From Natronogracilivirga saccharolytica (GTDB lineage: Bacteria > Bacteroidota > Rhodothermia > Balneolales > Natronogracilivirgulaceae): a DNA stretch of 64,000 bases. The translations under genes were made by a program, and so were the position numbers. The stretch is from assembly GCF_017921895.1 (NCBI RefSeq), contig NZ_JAFIDN010000005.1, positions 186,001-250,000 of the forward strand. Direction: 5' to 3'. Below, piece by piece: positions 56,254 to 64,000 of this stretch (positions within the stretch are counted from its first letter, which is position 1; every line of letters begins with the position of its first letter). The notes below the pieces were generated by a model. The model saw only the letters and a program-made list of their open reading frames with translations. It had not been told where the DNA came from and made no database searches.

Positions 56254-57795
56254 ATGCACCGCAGCTTCACATCCCGGCCTGCACAACATTCCGGATTCAG
56301 ATCATACCCGCTTGCTTTTGTATCCGCTCTTGCGGTTATACTCATTGTGACAACCACATCCTGCAATGACAAGCAGGCTTACGATGATCACGACGGAACA
56401 GATGACCCCTCCACCGAAAACCACTCCACGGAGAGTCATACACCGGCGCTGGCATCCGGCGAACCGCTCTATGCCGATCTTGAACGAAATGTGTATATCC
56501 CGGCAATGGAAGATCTGGTCCGGCCACTTGATGTGGCATTCACCTACAATGAAGACTCGGTACGTGTACATTTTCGATTCGAAACGGACAGACCTTCATG
56601 GTACCACCAATATCTGGTGTATGAGGATGGAGAATGGAATCGCTATGGCAGCGGCGGTCAGGGTCCTGACAAGCATGGTTTATATGAGGACCGTGTTTCC
56701 ATGATGCTTGACGACGGATCGGTTGAGGGTTTTGCTGAAATCGGTGGTTTTGTGACCGTGCATCCCGGCATGCGGTCCCTCACAAATGCTGCTCCGCCAT
56801 CTTCCGTAGAAGTTCACCCTCATCTTGGCGGGAATCTGGGACGTTCTGATGTGAGAAAATTCATCAGGGAATCAAGGGAGGAAGTGCAGGATGAATATCA
56901 CTGGTCACAAACGCGGTCCACCGAAGAGTTGGATCAGCTGCGTGAAGAAGGCGCTTTTCTTGATTTATGGCAGTGGCGGGCGCACCGGTCAAACCCGCTC
57001 GGATATGCTGACAATGGTTATGTTCTCGAATACCGGCACGGGTCTGAAGGTACAGGAATGTTTACGGATAACAACGATGACTCCGGTCAGCCCAAATTTA
57101 TGTTCGATCCTCAGGTAGTCGGTCGGTATGCGCTTCGCAAGGACAGCCTTCTGGATCGTCAATACGGCCAGGAAGACCCTTACTACATCTATGTGGGTAA
57201 TTCTGTTCCGTTTGATCCGGATCACGACTGGCTGGACGGTGACGCTCTGCCTCAGCGCTTCCTTCAGGAACCGGAGGGCAGCCGTGGAGCTCTGAAGGCA
57301 GATGGTTACTGGAGCGACGGGTTCTGGGATATCACAATTACGCGTACCCTTGATGCACCCGGTCCCAAGGACAGCAAGACCATCGCAGAAGGCAACACAT
57401 ATAATGTCGCATTTGCCGCACATACTGATGGGGCCGGCGCGAGGTGGCATTACGTATCCGTGCCTTACGGAGTTGCCTTCGGAGACTCTGACAACACAAA
57501 CTCAAGCGACCATCCGGACGGCCTGACGGTCATCCATGCCAAATTCACCGATGGTCCACTGGATAAAGCAGAGCCGGACTGGTTCGAAACATCTCTTTTC
57601 TACCCGGGACAAGTGGATCTTAGCTGGCTCGAAAATATAGATCATCCCGGGCATCAGTTTGTTCGTGACGGCTCGATGCATATGCTGGAAATACATGACC
57701 TGGAAGTTTTGAGTCAGTTTATCGTACGCCATGAGCTTGAAATGCTTGGACTGGATCCCGAAGAATTCGGCGTCAGTCCGGAGCTTTCGTACTGA
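56254..57795 (+). CDS. Ethylbenzene-dehydrogenase-related (NapB/gamma-subunit-like) lipoprotein
   Basis: 513 residues with an N-terminal signal and a possible lipobox TTSC (C37). The body resembles the haem-binding gamma-subunit domain of ethylbenzene dehydrogenase and its relatives: WYHQYLVYEDGEW, the EDRVSMMLDDGSVEGF stretch, FLDLWQWRAHRSNPLGYADN (about 236-255) and a late 'SDGFWDITITRTL ... AHTDGAGARWHYVSVPYGV' part. I see no CxxCH haem motif. In known systems the domain carries a b-type haem and passes electrons; here no molybdopterin or cytochrome partner is nearby. The convergent neighbour is a TonB receptor, 21 bases away. Confidence 0.68.
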   Translation: MHRSFTSRPAQHSGFRSYPLAFVSALAVILIVTTTSCNDKQAYDDHDGTDDPSTENHSTESHTPALASGEPLYADLERNVYIPAMEDLVRPLDVAFTYNEDSVRVHFRFETDRPSWYHQYLVYEDGEWNRYGSGGQGPDKHGLYEDRVSMMLDDGSVEGFAEIGGFVTVHPGMRSLTNAAPPSSVEVHPHLGGNLGRSDVRKFIRESREEVQDEYHWSQTRSTEELDQLREEGAFLDLWQWRAHRSNPLGYADNGYVLEYRHGSEGTGMFTDNNDDSGQPKFMFDPQVVGRYALRKDSLLDRQYGQEDPYYIYVGNSVPFDPDHDWLDGDALPQRFLQEPEGSRGALKADGYWSDGFWDITITRTLDAPGPKDSKTIAEGNTYNVAFAAHTDGAGARWHYVSVPYGVAFGDSDNTNSSDHPDGLTVIHAKFTDGPLDKAEPDWFETSLFYPGQVDLSWLENIDHPGHQFVRDGSMHMLEIHDLEVLSQFIVRHELEMLGLDPEEFGVSPELSY

Positions 57796-57816
57796 CAGCA
57801 GTTTTCCCCGGGGCGT

Positions 57817-60168
57817 TTACAGCTCAAAATCGAATCCGGCAGAGACCCAGCGTCCGGGTTGCGGAACGTTGGCGATATCCACGTAACGGGTATCGAACAC
57901 ATTGGTGACATTTCCAAAGAGCCGGAACCGGCCTATGTGCTGATAAGCGCTCAGATCCGTCAGCCAAAACGAATCGAACGGTTGGGTTCCGGTGAAATCC
58001 CCGTCCTCATAGAGCAGGTATCCGCCGGCCCGGTCCTGCCAGGAAATTTTTGCGGTAAAGCCATTGCTGCCGGTAAAGGGCACATTCAGGCGAATATCCA
58101 GTTTGTGACTGAGGTGATCCAGGGCGTAGTTGGAAATAACATCTCCGCTGTGCTTGTCCGCGTGAAGATAGGTATACTGAACGCGCAGGCGTCGATTCGG
58201 GCCAGAATTTTCACCGCCTAGCAACCTTGTAACGGGAACACTGATACCCGCTTCAAATCCGGTAATGGTGACATCCGTAAGATTGTCGCTGCGCCATATG
58301 TTCTCATCAGCGATTATATGCACATTGTTATTGTGACCACGCATTTGCTCATCAGCCGATGCAAAAACATAGCGCTCATTGACTTCCGGACGAACCCAGT
58401 CGATGATATCCCTTCCCCATCGCCGAAAAACAGCAATGTCGGCCTTCATCCCTCCAAAACTGCTGTTCAGGCCGGTCTCCACGGTAACCGCCTTTTCCGG
58501 TTCAAGATCGGGATTGCCGATATTATCCGGCCCGCTGTAAAACAGATCTGTGAATGTCGGGAGCCGCAACGTGCGATTGGCGGATGCATACCACCTCAGG
58601 TTATCGTGTAACTGCCAGCCCAGGTCCAGTCCCGGGAACAGGGTAAGAGCAGCATCCAGATCCGAGTTAGTGTGAATTAACGTACCTCCGGACACCGAAA
58701 ACGGTCCCGAAGCATAACTTTGCTCAACCATCAGGCTAAGCCCCGAGCGGCTGTAAGCATGTGTATACCAGGCATGGTCGTCATCGGTTGGATCGCCGGC
58801 CTGAAGGTACCCCGGCACACGCACGGGCTGCGACATTTCCTCTCCGAGGACATTGCTGTAAATGTGCTCATAGCGATAGTCCAGTCCGGCCGATGTGGTC
58901 CCCAGCCTGTTTACATGCACCCAGTTCAAAGCCGCGCCGATGACATCCGTGCGGTGATAATTGTGGCCTTCGTACCAATCCGGACTGTCGTGGCGAAACA
59001 GTTCGAAGCGGTCATGATGACGACGCCAGTAGACCGAAGGCGTCAGTCGCAAAGCTCCGTCAGGAAGCCATCGGAGCGACAAAAACCCCGCCCGGGTATG
59101 TTCGTACTGATCCGGGAATTGCGGAGTGTAAAAGCTGTTGGCGCCAAATGCTTTTTCGTTATATCCGGCCTGCAAGTCGAAGCGGCCGGACTCTGCGGCA
59201 AATTGTGAGCGATAAAAAACATTGCCTGATGTAAAATCGGTGTTATCCGTAAATCCGTCGCTTCTCATGCCGCTCAGTGAGAGATGATGGGAGACGGGGC
59301 CGGTCTGAAAGCCTGTCCGGATATTTCCATGACCAAGCCCCTTCTGGCCTCCTGTAAAAGATCCGCCGGTTTGTGACTCACCGGGCTCTTTTGTGATAAT
59401 GTTGACAGCTCCGTTGAACGCATCCGGACCGAAGATACGCGCGCCCGGTCCATGCAGAACTTCTATGCGCTCAATGCTCTGCAAATCGACCGGCACGTTG
59501 AGATTGTGGTGTCCGGTCTGCGGATCGGTGACATTCACACCATTCAGAAGTACCAATGTCTGATCGAACGTGCCACCCCGGATGCTGATATCCGACTGCA
59601 TTCCGAAAGTCCCGCGATGACGGATATCGACACTTTGCACACCGGAAAGAAGATTGGTCAGATCCTGCGAAGAAGAAACAGCAATTTCGCTGCGCTCAAT
59701 GACCCTAACGGATCGCCGCAGATCCGAATGGCGTACCGGAGTGCGCTGAGCGCTGATAATCACCTCATCCAGATCCTTGTGAAGGATCGAATCGGGTGAA
59801 ACAAAAATTCGATTGCGGTCCTGGTTGCTCTCGCTCGTTTCCGCAGAGGCGTATTCGGGATTTGAACTGGCTGTTTCTTGAATATCAAAGGCGAATGCCG
59901 GAGAAATTGAAGTAAATTCAGGATTAGAAGTAAAAGCATCAGGAGCATCAGGAGCATCAGGAACATCTGGAGCAATTTCAGTGATAGAGGCGGAAATTAC
60001 AGGAGTAACTAAAGCTATTTCAGAAATAGCTGAAAAAATCTCGGAAGTATCAGAATTAAACTCCGGAGTTTTATGGGGCACAGCCTCCATAGTCCCGGAT
60101 CCGGCTGGAAGGATGACGTTTCCGTATATAAAAACGATTAAATACAGCAAAGCATAGAATGGCACCAT
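57817..60168 (-). CDS. TonB-dependent outer-membrane receptor
   Basis: 783 residues. A hydrophobic N-terminus (about 3-22) is followed by a low-complexity stretch (25-120) with near repeats such as APDVPDAPDAPDAF. Then come a TonB-box-like LDEVIISAQRTP (133-144), the plug (about 145-265, SDISIRGGTFDQTLVLLNGV, GPGARIFGPDAFNGAVNIIT) and a barrel that ends in the aromatic signal WVSAGFDFEL. It is of the BtuB/CirA-like single type and not SusC. No cobalamin riboswitch is seen upstream. The substrate is unknown; metal chelates or cofactors are candidates. No TonB-linked ABC genes are adjacent. Confidence 0.88.
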   Translation of the reverse strand: MVPFYALLYLIVFIYGNVILPAGSGTMEAVPHKTPEFNSDTSEIFSAISEIALVTPVISASITEIAPDVPDAPDAPDAFTSNPEFTSISPAFAFDIQETASSNPEYASAETSESNQDRNRIFVSPDSILHKDLDEVIISAQRTPVRHSDLRRSVRVIERSEIAVSSSQDLTNLLSGVQSVDIRHRGTFGMQSDISIRGGTFDQTLVLLNGVNVTDPQTGHHNLNVPVDLQSIERIEVLHGPGARIFGPDAFNGAVNIITKEPGESQTGGSFTGGQKGLGHGNIRTGFQTGPVSHHLSLSGMRSDGFTDNTDFTSGNVFYRSQFAAESGRFDLQAGYNEKAFGANSFYTPQFPDQYEHTRAGFLSLRWLPDGALRLTPSVYWRRHHDRFELFRHDSPDWYEGHNYHRTDVIGAALNWVHVNRLGTTSAGLDYRYEHIYSNVLGEEMSQPVRVPGYLQAGDPTDDDHAWYTHAYSRSGLSLMVEQSYASGPFSVSGGTLIHTNSDLDAALTLFPGLDLGWQLHDNLRWYASANRTLRLPTFTDLFYSGPDNIGNPDLEPEKAVTVETGLNSSFGGMKADIAVFRRWGRDIIDWVRPEVNERYVFASADEQMRGHNNNVHIIADENIWRSDNLTDVTITGFEAGISVPVTRLLGGENSGPNRRLRVQYTYLHADKHSGDVISNYALDHLSHKLDIRLNVPFTGSNGFTAKISWQDRAGGYLLYEDGDFTGTQPFDSFWLTDLSAYQHIGRFRLFGNVTNVFDTRYVDIANVPQPGRWVSAGFDFEL

Positions 60169-60355
60169 TGTCTGGCAATATTATATTTTCCAAGTCCTGT
60201 TATAACAGCAAGATGGTACTCGCCGAAGGGTTCAAAGATAACACAGGCAGGGGAAAAATGAGACCTGAATCTGCATAATCCCGTTGCTTTCCGATTGCAA
60301 ACGTGCTAATATGAACCTGGAACCGCTTTTCTGTCAATTATTTCGAACTCAAGTG

Positions 60356-60361
60356 AGGAGG
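60356..60361 (+). promoter_or_regulatory. Strong Shine-Dalgarno site of serA
   Basis: AGGAGG with 5 bases to the ATG at 60367. It is worth noting, since most starts in this window have no such site. Confidence 0.75.
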
Positions 60362-60366
60362 ATCCC

Positions 60367-61572
60367 ATGATCGTTTATCTGGCTGACAAACTGCCGGAAG
60401 CGGCGCTGAAAGAACTTGGAAGTCTGGGCTGCGAAGTAGAAAACCATCCTGATGCCACTTCATCCGATATCGCAAACGGCATCGGTAAAGCGATGGTCCT
60501 GGTTGTCCGGTCCACGGTTGTTACCAAAGAATGCATAAATAACAGTCCCAATCTGACCCTGATCATCCGGGCGGGCGCTGGTGTAAACAATATCGACCTT
60601 GATGCCGCCAGCAAATCAGGGATATTTGTTGCCAACTGTCCGGGGCAGAATTCCATCGCTGTGGCCGAGCTGACTATGGGGCTGATACTCTCACTTGACC
60701 GGTTCTTACCGGACAATGTCATTGACTTCCGAAGCGGAAACTGGAAAAAAGCTGTGTACAGCAAGGCGGACGGACTCTATGGAAAAACCCTCGGAATCAT
60801 CGGAACCGGACAAATCGGAACCGAGGTCATCCGTCGTGCCCGGGCTTTCGGGATGCCGGTGGTTGCCTGGTCCCGGTCGCTGACACCTGAAAAAGCAGAA
60901 CAGCTGGATGTCACCTGCGCTGCAAGCGTGAAGGAAGTCGCCTCTCAGTGCGATATTCTGAGTATTCACCTTGCAATGAGTCCCGAAACCAAAAGCCTTA
61001 TTTCATCCGATGTGCTGTCCGGACTCAAAGACGGTGCGTTTTTCATTAATACGGCGCGGGCCGAAGTGGTCGATGAGGAGGCGCTGTACAGGGAGCTGAA
61101 TTCGGGCCGGATCAGGGCGGGACTGGATGTCTTTTCGGACGAGCCGGAATTCAAAAAGGGAGAATTCACAAGCCGCTTTCAGAAGCTGGACAATGTGTAT
61201 ATCACCCACCATATCGGGGCCAGCACAAAACAGGCCCAGATGGCTGTGGCAATGGATGCCGTCGACATCGTCAGGGGGTATCTGCAGGAAGGCACCGTTC
61301 GCAACTGGCTGAACCGCTGCGAGAAAACCCAGGCACCGTGGCAGCTTATCGTCCGGCATTTCGACAAACCGGGAGTGCTGGCCAATGTCCTTGCCGAGCT
61401 GAAAGATGCCGGAATCAATGCCCAGGAGATGGAAAACGTGATTTTCGACGGTATGAAGACGGCCTGTTGCAGCATCCAGCTGGACGTAAAGCCTGATGAC
61501 GGCGTCATCGATGCGATCAACGAGCGTCATGACGAGGTGATCACCGCGGTACTGCTTCCGACCCGCACATAA
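60367..61572 (+). CDS. serA: D-3-phosphoglycerate dehydrogenase with ACT domain
   Basis: 401 residues. It oxidises 3-phosphoglycerate to phosphohydroxypyruvate in serine synthesis. The NAD site GTGQIGTEV is at 147-155, and the catalytic triad is R231 (NTARAEVVDEE), E260 (SDEPEF) and H281 (THHIGAS). A C-terminal ACT domain (about 325-399) should sense serine. The N-terminal 90 residues form the substrate domain. The gene is divergent from the TonB receptor gene, with 198 bases between, and has an unusually good ribosome site. Confidence 0.93.
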   Translation: MIVYLADKLPEAALKELGSLGCEVENHPDATSSDIANGIGKAMVLVVRSTVVTKECINNSPNLTLIIRAGAGVNNIDLDAASKSGIFVANCPGQNSIAVAELTMGLILSLDRFLPDNVIDFRSGNWKKAVYSKADGLYGKTLGIIGTGQIGTEVIRRARAFGMPVVAWSRSLTPEKAEQLDVTCAASVKEVASQCDILSIHLAMSPETKSLISSDVLSGLKDGAFFINTARAEVVDEEALYRELNSGRIRAGLDVFSDEPEFKKGEFTSRFQKLDNVYITHHIGASTKQAQMAVAMDAVDIVRGYLQEGTVRNWLNRCEKTQAPWQLIVRHFDKPGVLANVLAELKDAGINAQEMENVIFDGMKTACCSIQLDVKPDDGVIDAINERHDEVITAVLLPTRT

Positions 61573-61585
61573 CAGCAGGGTACTG

Positions 61586-61765
61586 GCTGAGATTACTTTG
61601 TCAGAGATTACTGGTTTGGATTTCTATCAGAGACCACTTCCCGGGTTTACTGACTGAAGATATTGCACGGGATTACTGCCCAGGAGTTACTCGCTGAGAT
61701 CACTCTGGCTGGGACTAATACCCTGGTTCACTCGATGGAACTACCGGCAGGGATCACCGCCCGGC
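61586..61765. repeat. Degenerate repeats between serA and glnS
   Basis: The core G(A/G)GATTACT or GAGATCACT recurs about a dozen times at steps of 11-15 bases across the gap between the two converging genes. Clear units start near 61588, 61603, 61668 and 61697. The sequence is too decayed to set a strict unit. Confidence 0.55.
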
Positions 61766-61804
61766 AGTCTTGACTGCCAGCGCCATGCAAGCCTGATTGT
61801 CCGT

Positions 61805-63781
61805 CTACTTCTTTTTTTGCTTTTTTGCCCAGGTATCGCGCAGGGTGACAGTCCGGTTGAAGATCTGCTTCTCCTTTGTTGAGTACTTGTCGGGGACATA
61901 ATACCCTTTGCGCATGAACTGGTAATACTCCTTCGGTCCGTTCTCTGCGACGGACGGCTCATCAGCCATTGCCGGTTCTGCATAGGCTTCACTGATGATA
62001 TTCAGGCTGTTTTTGTTGATGTAATCGGTGAAATCGTGCTTTTGTAAGCTTTCTGCCGAATTTGAAGCATCTTCAGGCGATGTCGCATCTTGTGAACTAC
62101 CGGCTGCTCCCGGATTTGAGGGTTTACCAGCATGTGTGTCCTCTGCCGCCTTACCGGAATTTTTCGATTTACCGGCATTTTCCGCTTTAACGGCATTTTC
62201 CGCTTTACCGGCTTCCTTCGCTTTACCGGCTTCCTTCGCTTTACCGGCTTCCTTCGCTTTACCGGACTCTTCCGCCTTAGCTGCTTTGGCCGCTTCGTCA
62301 ACAGGATTTTCGGCATCAAACAGGCGGTCATATTCCCGGACTTCGATTTTGTGCGCATGCGGAATACTTACCCAGTGCAGTGTTCCTTTGGCCTTGATTC
62401 CGGATGTATCGCTGCCACTGCGGCTGTCCGGATGATACCGGCAATGCACCTCGGTCACATTTCCATCCTCATCCTTCACAAAATCATCACATGTGACGAT
62501 AAAAGCACTCTTCAGACGCACACTTCGTCCGGGTCCCAGCCGGAAAAACTTGCGCGGCGGATCCTCCATAAAATCACCGCGCTCGATGTACAGTTCACCG
62601 CTGAACGGGATCATCCGGTTACCGGCCGCATCATCCTCGGGATTGTTCTCACTTACCAGCTGCTCGACCTGTCCCTCCGGCCAGTTGGTGATCACCAGTT
62701 TGATCGGATCAAAAACCACCATCCGCCTGAGCGATATTTTGTTGAGATGCTCCCTGGCGCAGAATTCCAGAAGTGACACATCGATCAGATTGTCGCGTTT
62801 GGCCACACCGATTCGGGTGCAGAAATTCCGGATAGCTTCGGGGGTGTATCCGCGCCGGCGCAGGCCGGATATGGTCGGCATCCGGGGGTCATCCCATCCG
62901 TCGACATAATTTTCCTCGACCAGTCTGAGCAGTCTTCGCTTGCTCATGATGGTGTACGACATGTTGAGGCGGGCAAATTCATACTGGCGGGATGGAAACA
63001 GTTCCAGCTTTTCGATGAACCAGTCGTAAAGCTCACGATGCGGCATGAATTCCAGGGTACAGATGGAATGGGTGATCTTTTCGATGGCGTCGGATTGTCC
63101 GTGGGCCATGTCGTAGGTTGGGTAGATGCACCATTTGTCGCCGGTTCGATGGTGCGGAGCGTGTTTGATGCGGTAAATGACCGGATCGCGCATCAGCATA
63201 TTTGGCGATGCCATATCGATTTTTGCGCGCAGAGTGCGGGTTCCTTCCGGAAACTCGCCGTCCCGCATCCGCCGGAAAAGGTCTTCATTTTCTTCCGGAC
63301 TGCGGTCGCGATACGGGCTGTTTGTCCCGGGGCGGGTCGGGGTGCCCTTGGCGGCGGCAATTTCTTCGGAACTCGAGTCGTCAACATAGGCCAGGCCCTT
63401 GCGGATCAGCGTGATGGCGAACCCGAACAGATCCTCGAAATAATTGCTGGCATACAGTTCGCGTGCCCATTCATAGCCCAGCCAGCGCACATCGTGTTTG
63501 ATGTTTTCGACATACTCGATGGTTTCGGTGACCGGATTGGTGTCATCAAAGCGAAGGTTCGTTTCCCCGCCGTATTGATCAGCCAGACCGAAATTCACAG
63601 AGATCGACTTGGCATGGCCGATGTGAAGATAGCCGTTGGGTTCGGGTGGAAAGCGTGTGAGTACCGATTCTTGGCGTCCCTCCTTCAGATCCTTTTCAAT
63701 AATCTCCTCAAGGAAATTCTTCGGGGTGCGTTCTTCACTGCTTCCGTTATCCTGACTTTTATGCTCACTCATTTCTTTCAT
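61805..63781 (-). CDS. glnS: Glutaminyl-tRNA synthetase with repeat insertion
   Basis: 658 residues. It charges tRNA-Gln. The class I motifs are [12 protein letters not shown] (45-56) and MSKRR (279-283, the KMSKS counterpart); the catalytic domain and two anticodon-binding barrels are complete. About 100 residues longer than E. coli GlnRS (554), owing mostly to an Ala/Lys/Glu/Gly stretch at about 496-580 that splits the distal barrel between [11 protein letters not shown] and [12 protein letters not shown]. The stretch includes three exact KAKEAG-type units. The chain resumes normally ([30 protein letters not shown]), so the enzyme should work. Confidence 0.93.
   Translation of the reverse strand: MKEMSEHKSQDNGSSEERTPKNFLEEIIEKDLKEGRQESVLTRFPPEPNGYLHIGHAKSISVNFGLADQYGGETNLRFDDTNPVTETIEYVENIKHDVRWLGYEWARELYASNYFEDLFGFAITLIRKGLAYVDDSSSEEIAAAKGTPTRPGTNSPYRDRSPEENEDLFRRMRDGEFPEGTRTLRAKIDMASPNMLMRDPVIYRIKHAPHHRTGDKWCIYPTYDMAHGQSDAIEKITHSICTLEFMPHRELYDWFIEKLELFPSRQYEFARLNMSYTIMSKRRLLRLVEENYVDGWDDPRMPTISGLRRRGYTPEAIRNFCTRIGVAKRDNLIDVSLLEFCAREHLNKISLRRMVVFDPIKLVITNWPEGQVEQLVSENNPEDDAAGNRMIPFSGELYIERGDFMEDPPRKFFRLGPGRSVRLKSAFIVTCDDFVKDEDGNVTEVHCRYHPDSRSGSDTSGIKAKGTLHWVSIPHAHKIEVREYDRLFDAENPVDEAAKAAKAEESGKAKEAGKAKEAGKAKEAGKAENAVKAENAGKSKNSGKAAEDTHAGKPSNPGAAGSSQDATSPEDASNSAESLQKHDFTDYINKNSLNIISEAYAEPAMADEPSVAENGPKEYYQFMRKGYYVPDKYSTKEKQIFNRTVTLRDTWAKKQKKK
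62153..62296 (-). repeat. Eight 18-bp tandem repeats inside glnS
   Basis: Eight units in exact register from 62153 to 62296. Three are identical (ACCGGCTTCCTTCGCTTT on the plus strand, at 62207, 62225 and 62243); the outer ones are progressively degenerate. They encode the KAKEAG-like units of the insertion. Confidence 0.88.
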
Positions 63782-64000
63782 TGCCTGCGTTAATCAAATG
63801 TTTCTGTCGGACCGGCCATTTATTTCAATGGGTATTCCGGCCTTTTATTTAAATCCGTGTTTCGACGAATCCGGTGTTTCGACCATTTATTCCAATGGAT
63901 TTTTCAGCTGGTACTTCATCAGGTCTTTCATCTGGTACTTCATCAGATGTTTCGGCTGGCAAGATATGACAAGTTGCCGGATTATGACAGTTTCAATGCA
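63782..64000. other. Right-edge region with short repeats
   Basis: No gene is supported. A 24-bp unit starting CTGGTACTTCATCAG lies at 63908-63931 and 63932-63955. CCATTTATT(T/C)CAATGG occurs near 63818 and 63883, and GTGTTTCGAC twice near 63858. A minus-strand frame is open from the edge to a stop at 63887, and might be the end of a gene beyond the window. Confidence 0.5.

Noticed and set aside
60169-60366. Cobalamin riboswitch before the TonB receptor gene
   Set aside because: The B12-box core is not found, and the region is too short for the full element.
62132-62776. Plus-strand frame with repeated RFTGFL-like units
   Set aside because: A shadow of the glnS repeat array on the other strand.
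63887-64000. Minus-strand frame open to the right edge
   Set aside because: Only 37 codons, and half of it is a 24-bp repeat; it cannot be told from chance without more sequence.

Overview
The window reads as chromosome of a Gram-negative, Bacteroidota-like heterotroph, most probably from the Balneolota/Rhodothermota side of that group (inference). Support: a SusC/SusD pair run by an ECF sigma/FecR switch, a type IX secretion C-terminal sorting domain of the 'NQNYPNPFNPTT' kind, many lipoproteins, few Shine-Dalgarno sites, and a promoter of the Bacteroides type (TTTG-N19-TATAATTG). Many secreted proteins are acidic, which would fit a salty habitat but does not prove one. I see no rRNA, tRNA, CRISPR array, transposase or phage gene.

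Layout. 1-937: end of a dTDP-rhamnose operon (rmlA and partial rmlD). 1285-6621: a methyltransferase, an uncharacterised 600-residue cysteine-motif protein, two lipoproteins (one with LEA/WHy domains) and a zinc-ribbon protein. 6841-11330: lysine/diaminopimelate operon dapB-dapA-dapD-aminotransferase, headed by two tandem lysine riboswitches and a Bacteroides-type promoter. 11342-19783: GNAT enzyme, two CPBP membrane proteases, an amidase, and a YbbA-YbbP ABC exporter divergent from a TesA-like esterase. 19855-33707: a polysaccharide utilisation locus (ECF sigma, GH30, FecR, SusC, SusD, GH30, GH3, and a divergent secreted glycan-binding protein), predicted to act on beta-1,6-linked glucan. 34011-44823: housekeeping and metabolic genes (Smr, TrpB2, YtoQ, M13 peptidase, SSS symporter, DUF2237, kbl-tdh threonine degradation, a FabH-like synthase). 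44838-52552: an RND efflux operon with two permeases and one adaptor. 52934-63781: P5C dehydrogenase, an ethylbenzene-dehydrogenase-like lipoprotein facing a TonB receptor, serA, and a glutaminyl-tRNA synthetase with a long repeat insertion.

Three signals are not explained by ordinary gene content. (1) Two complete lysine aptamers stand in series before dapB. (2) A structured leader element of about 85-110 bases recurs just before the start codons of the unrelated genes rmlA and the DUF2237 gene, with a third decayed copy. (3) Degenerate tandem repeats with an exact 18-bp unit occur in three unrelated places (the tail of a CPBP protease gene, the 3' flank of tdh, the inside of glnS), and less regular repeats fill several other gaps. 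All functions are read from sequence by eye; no database search was made.
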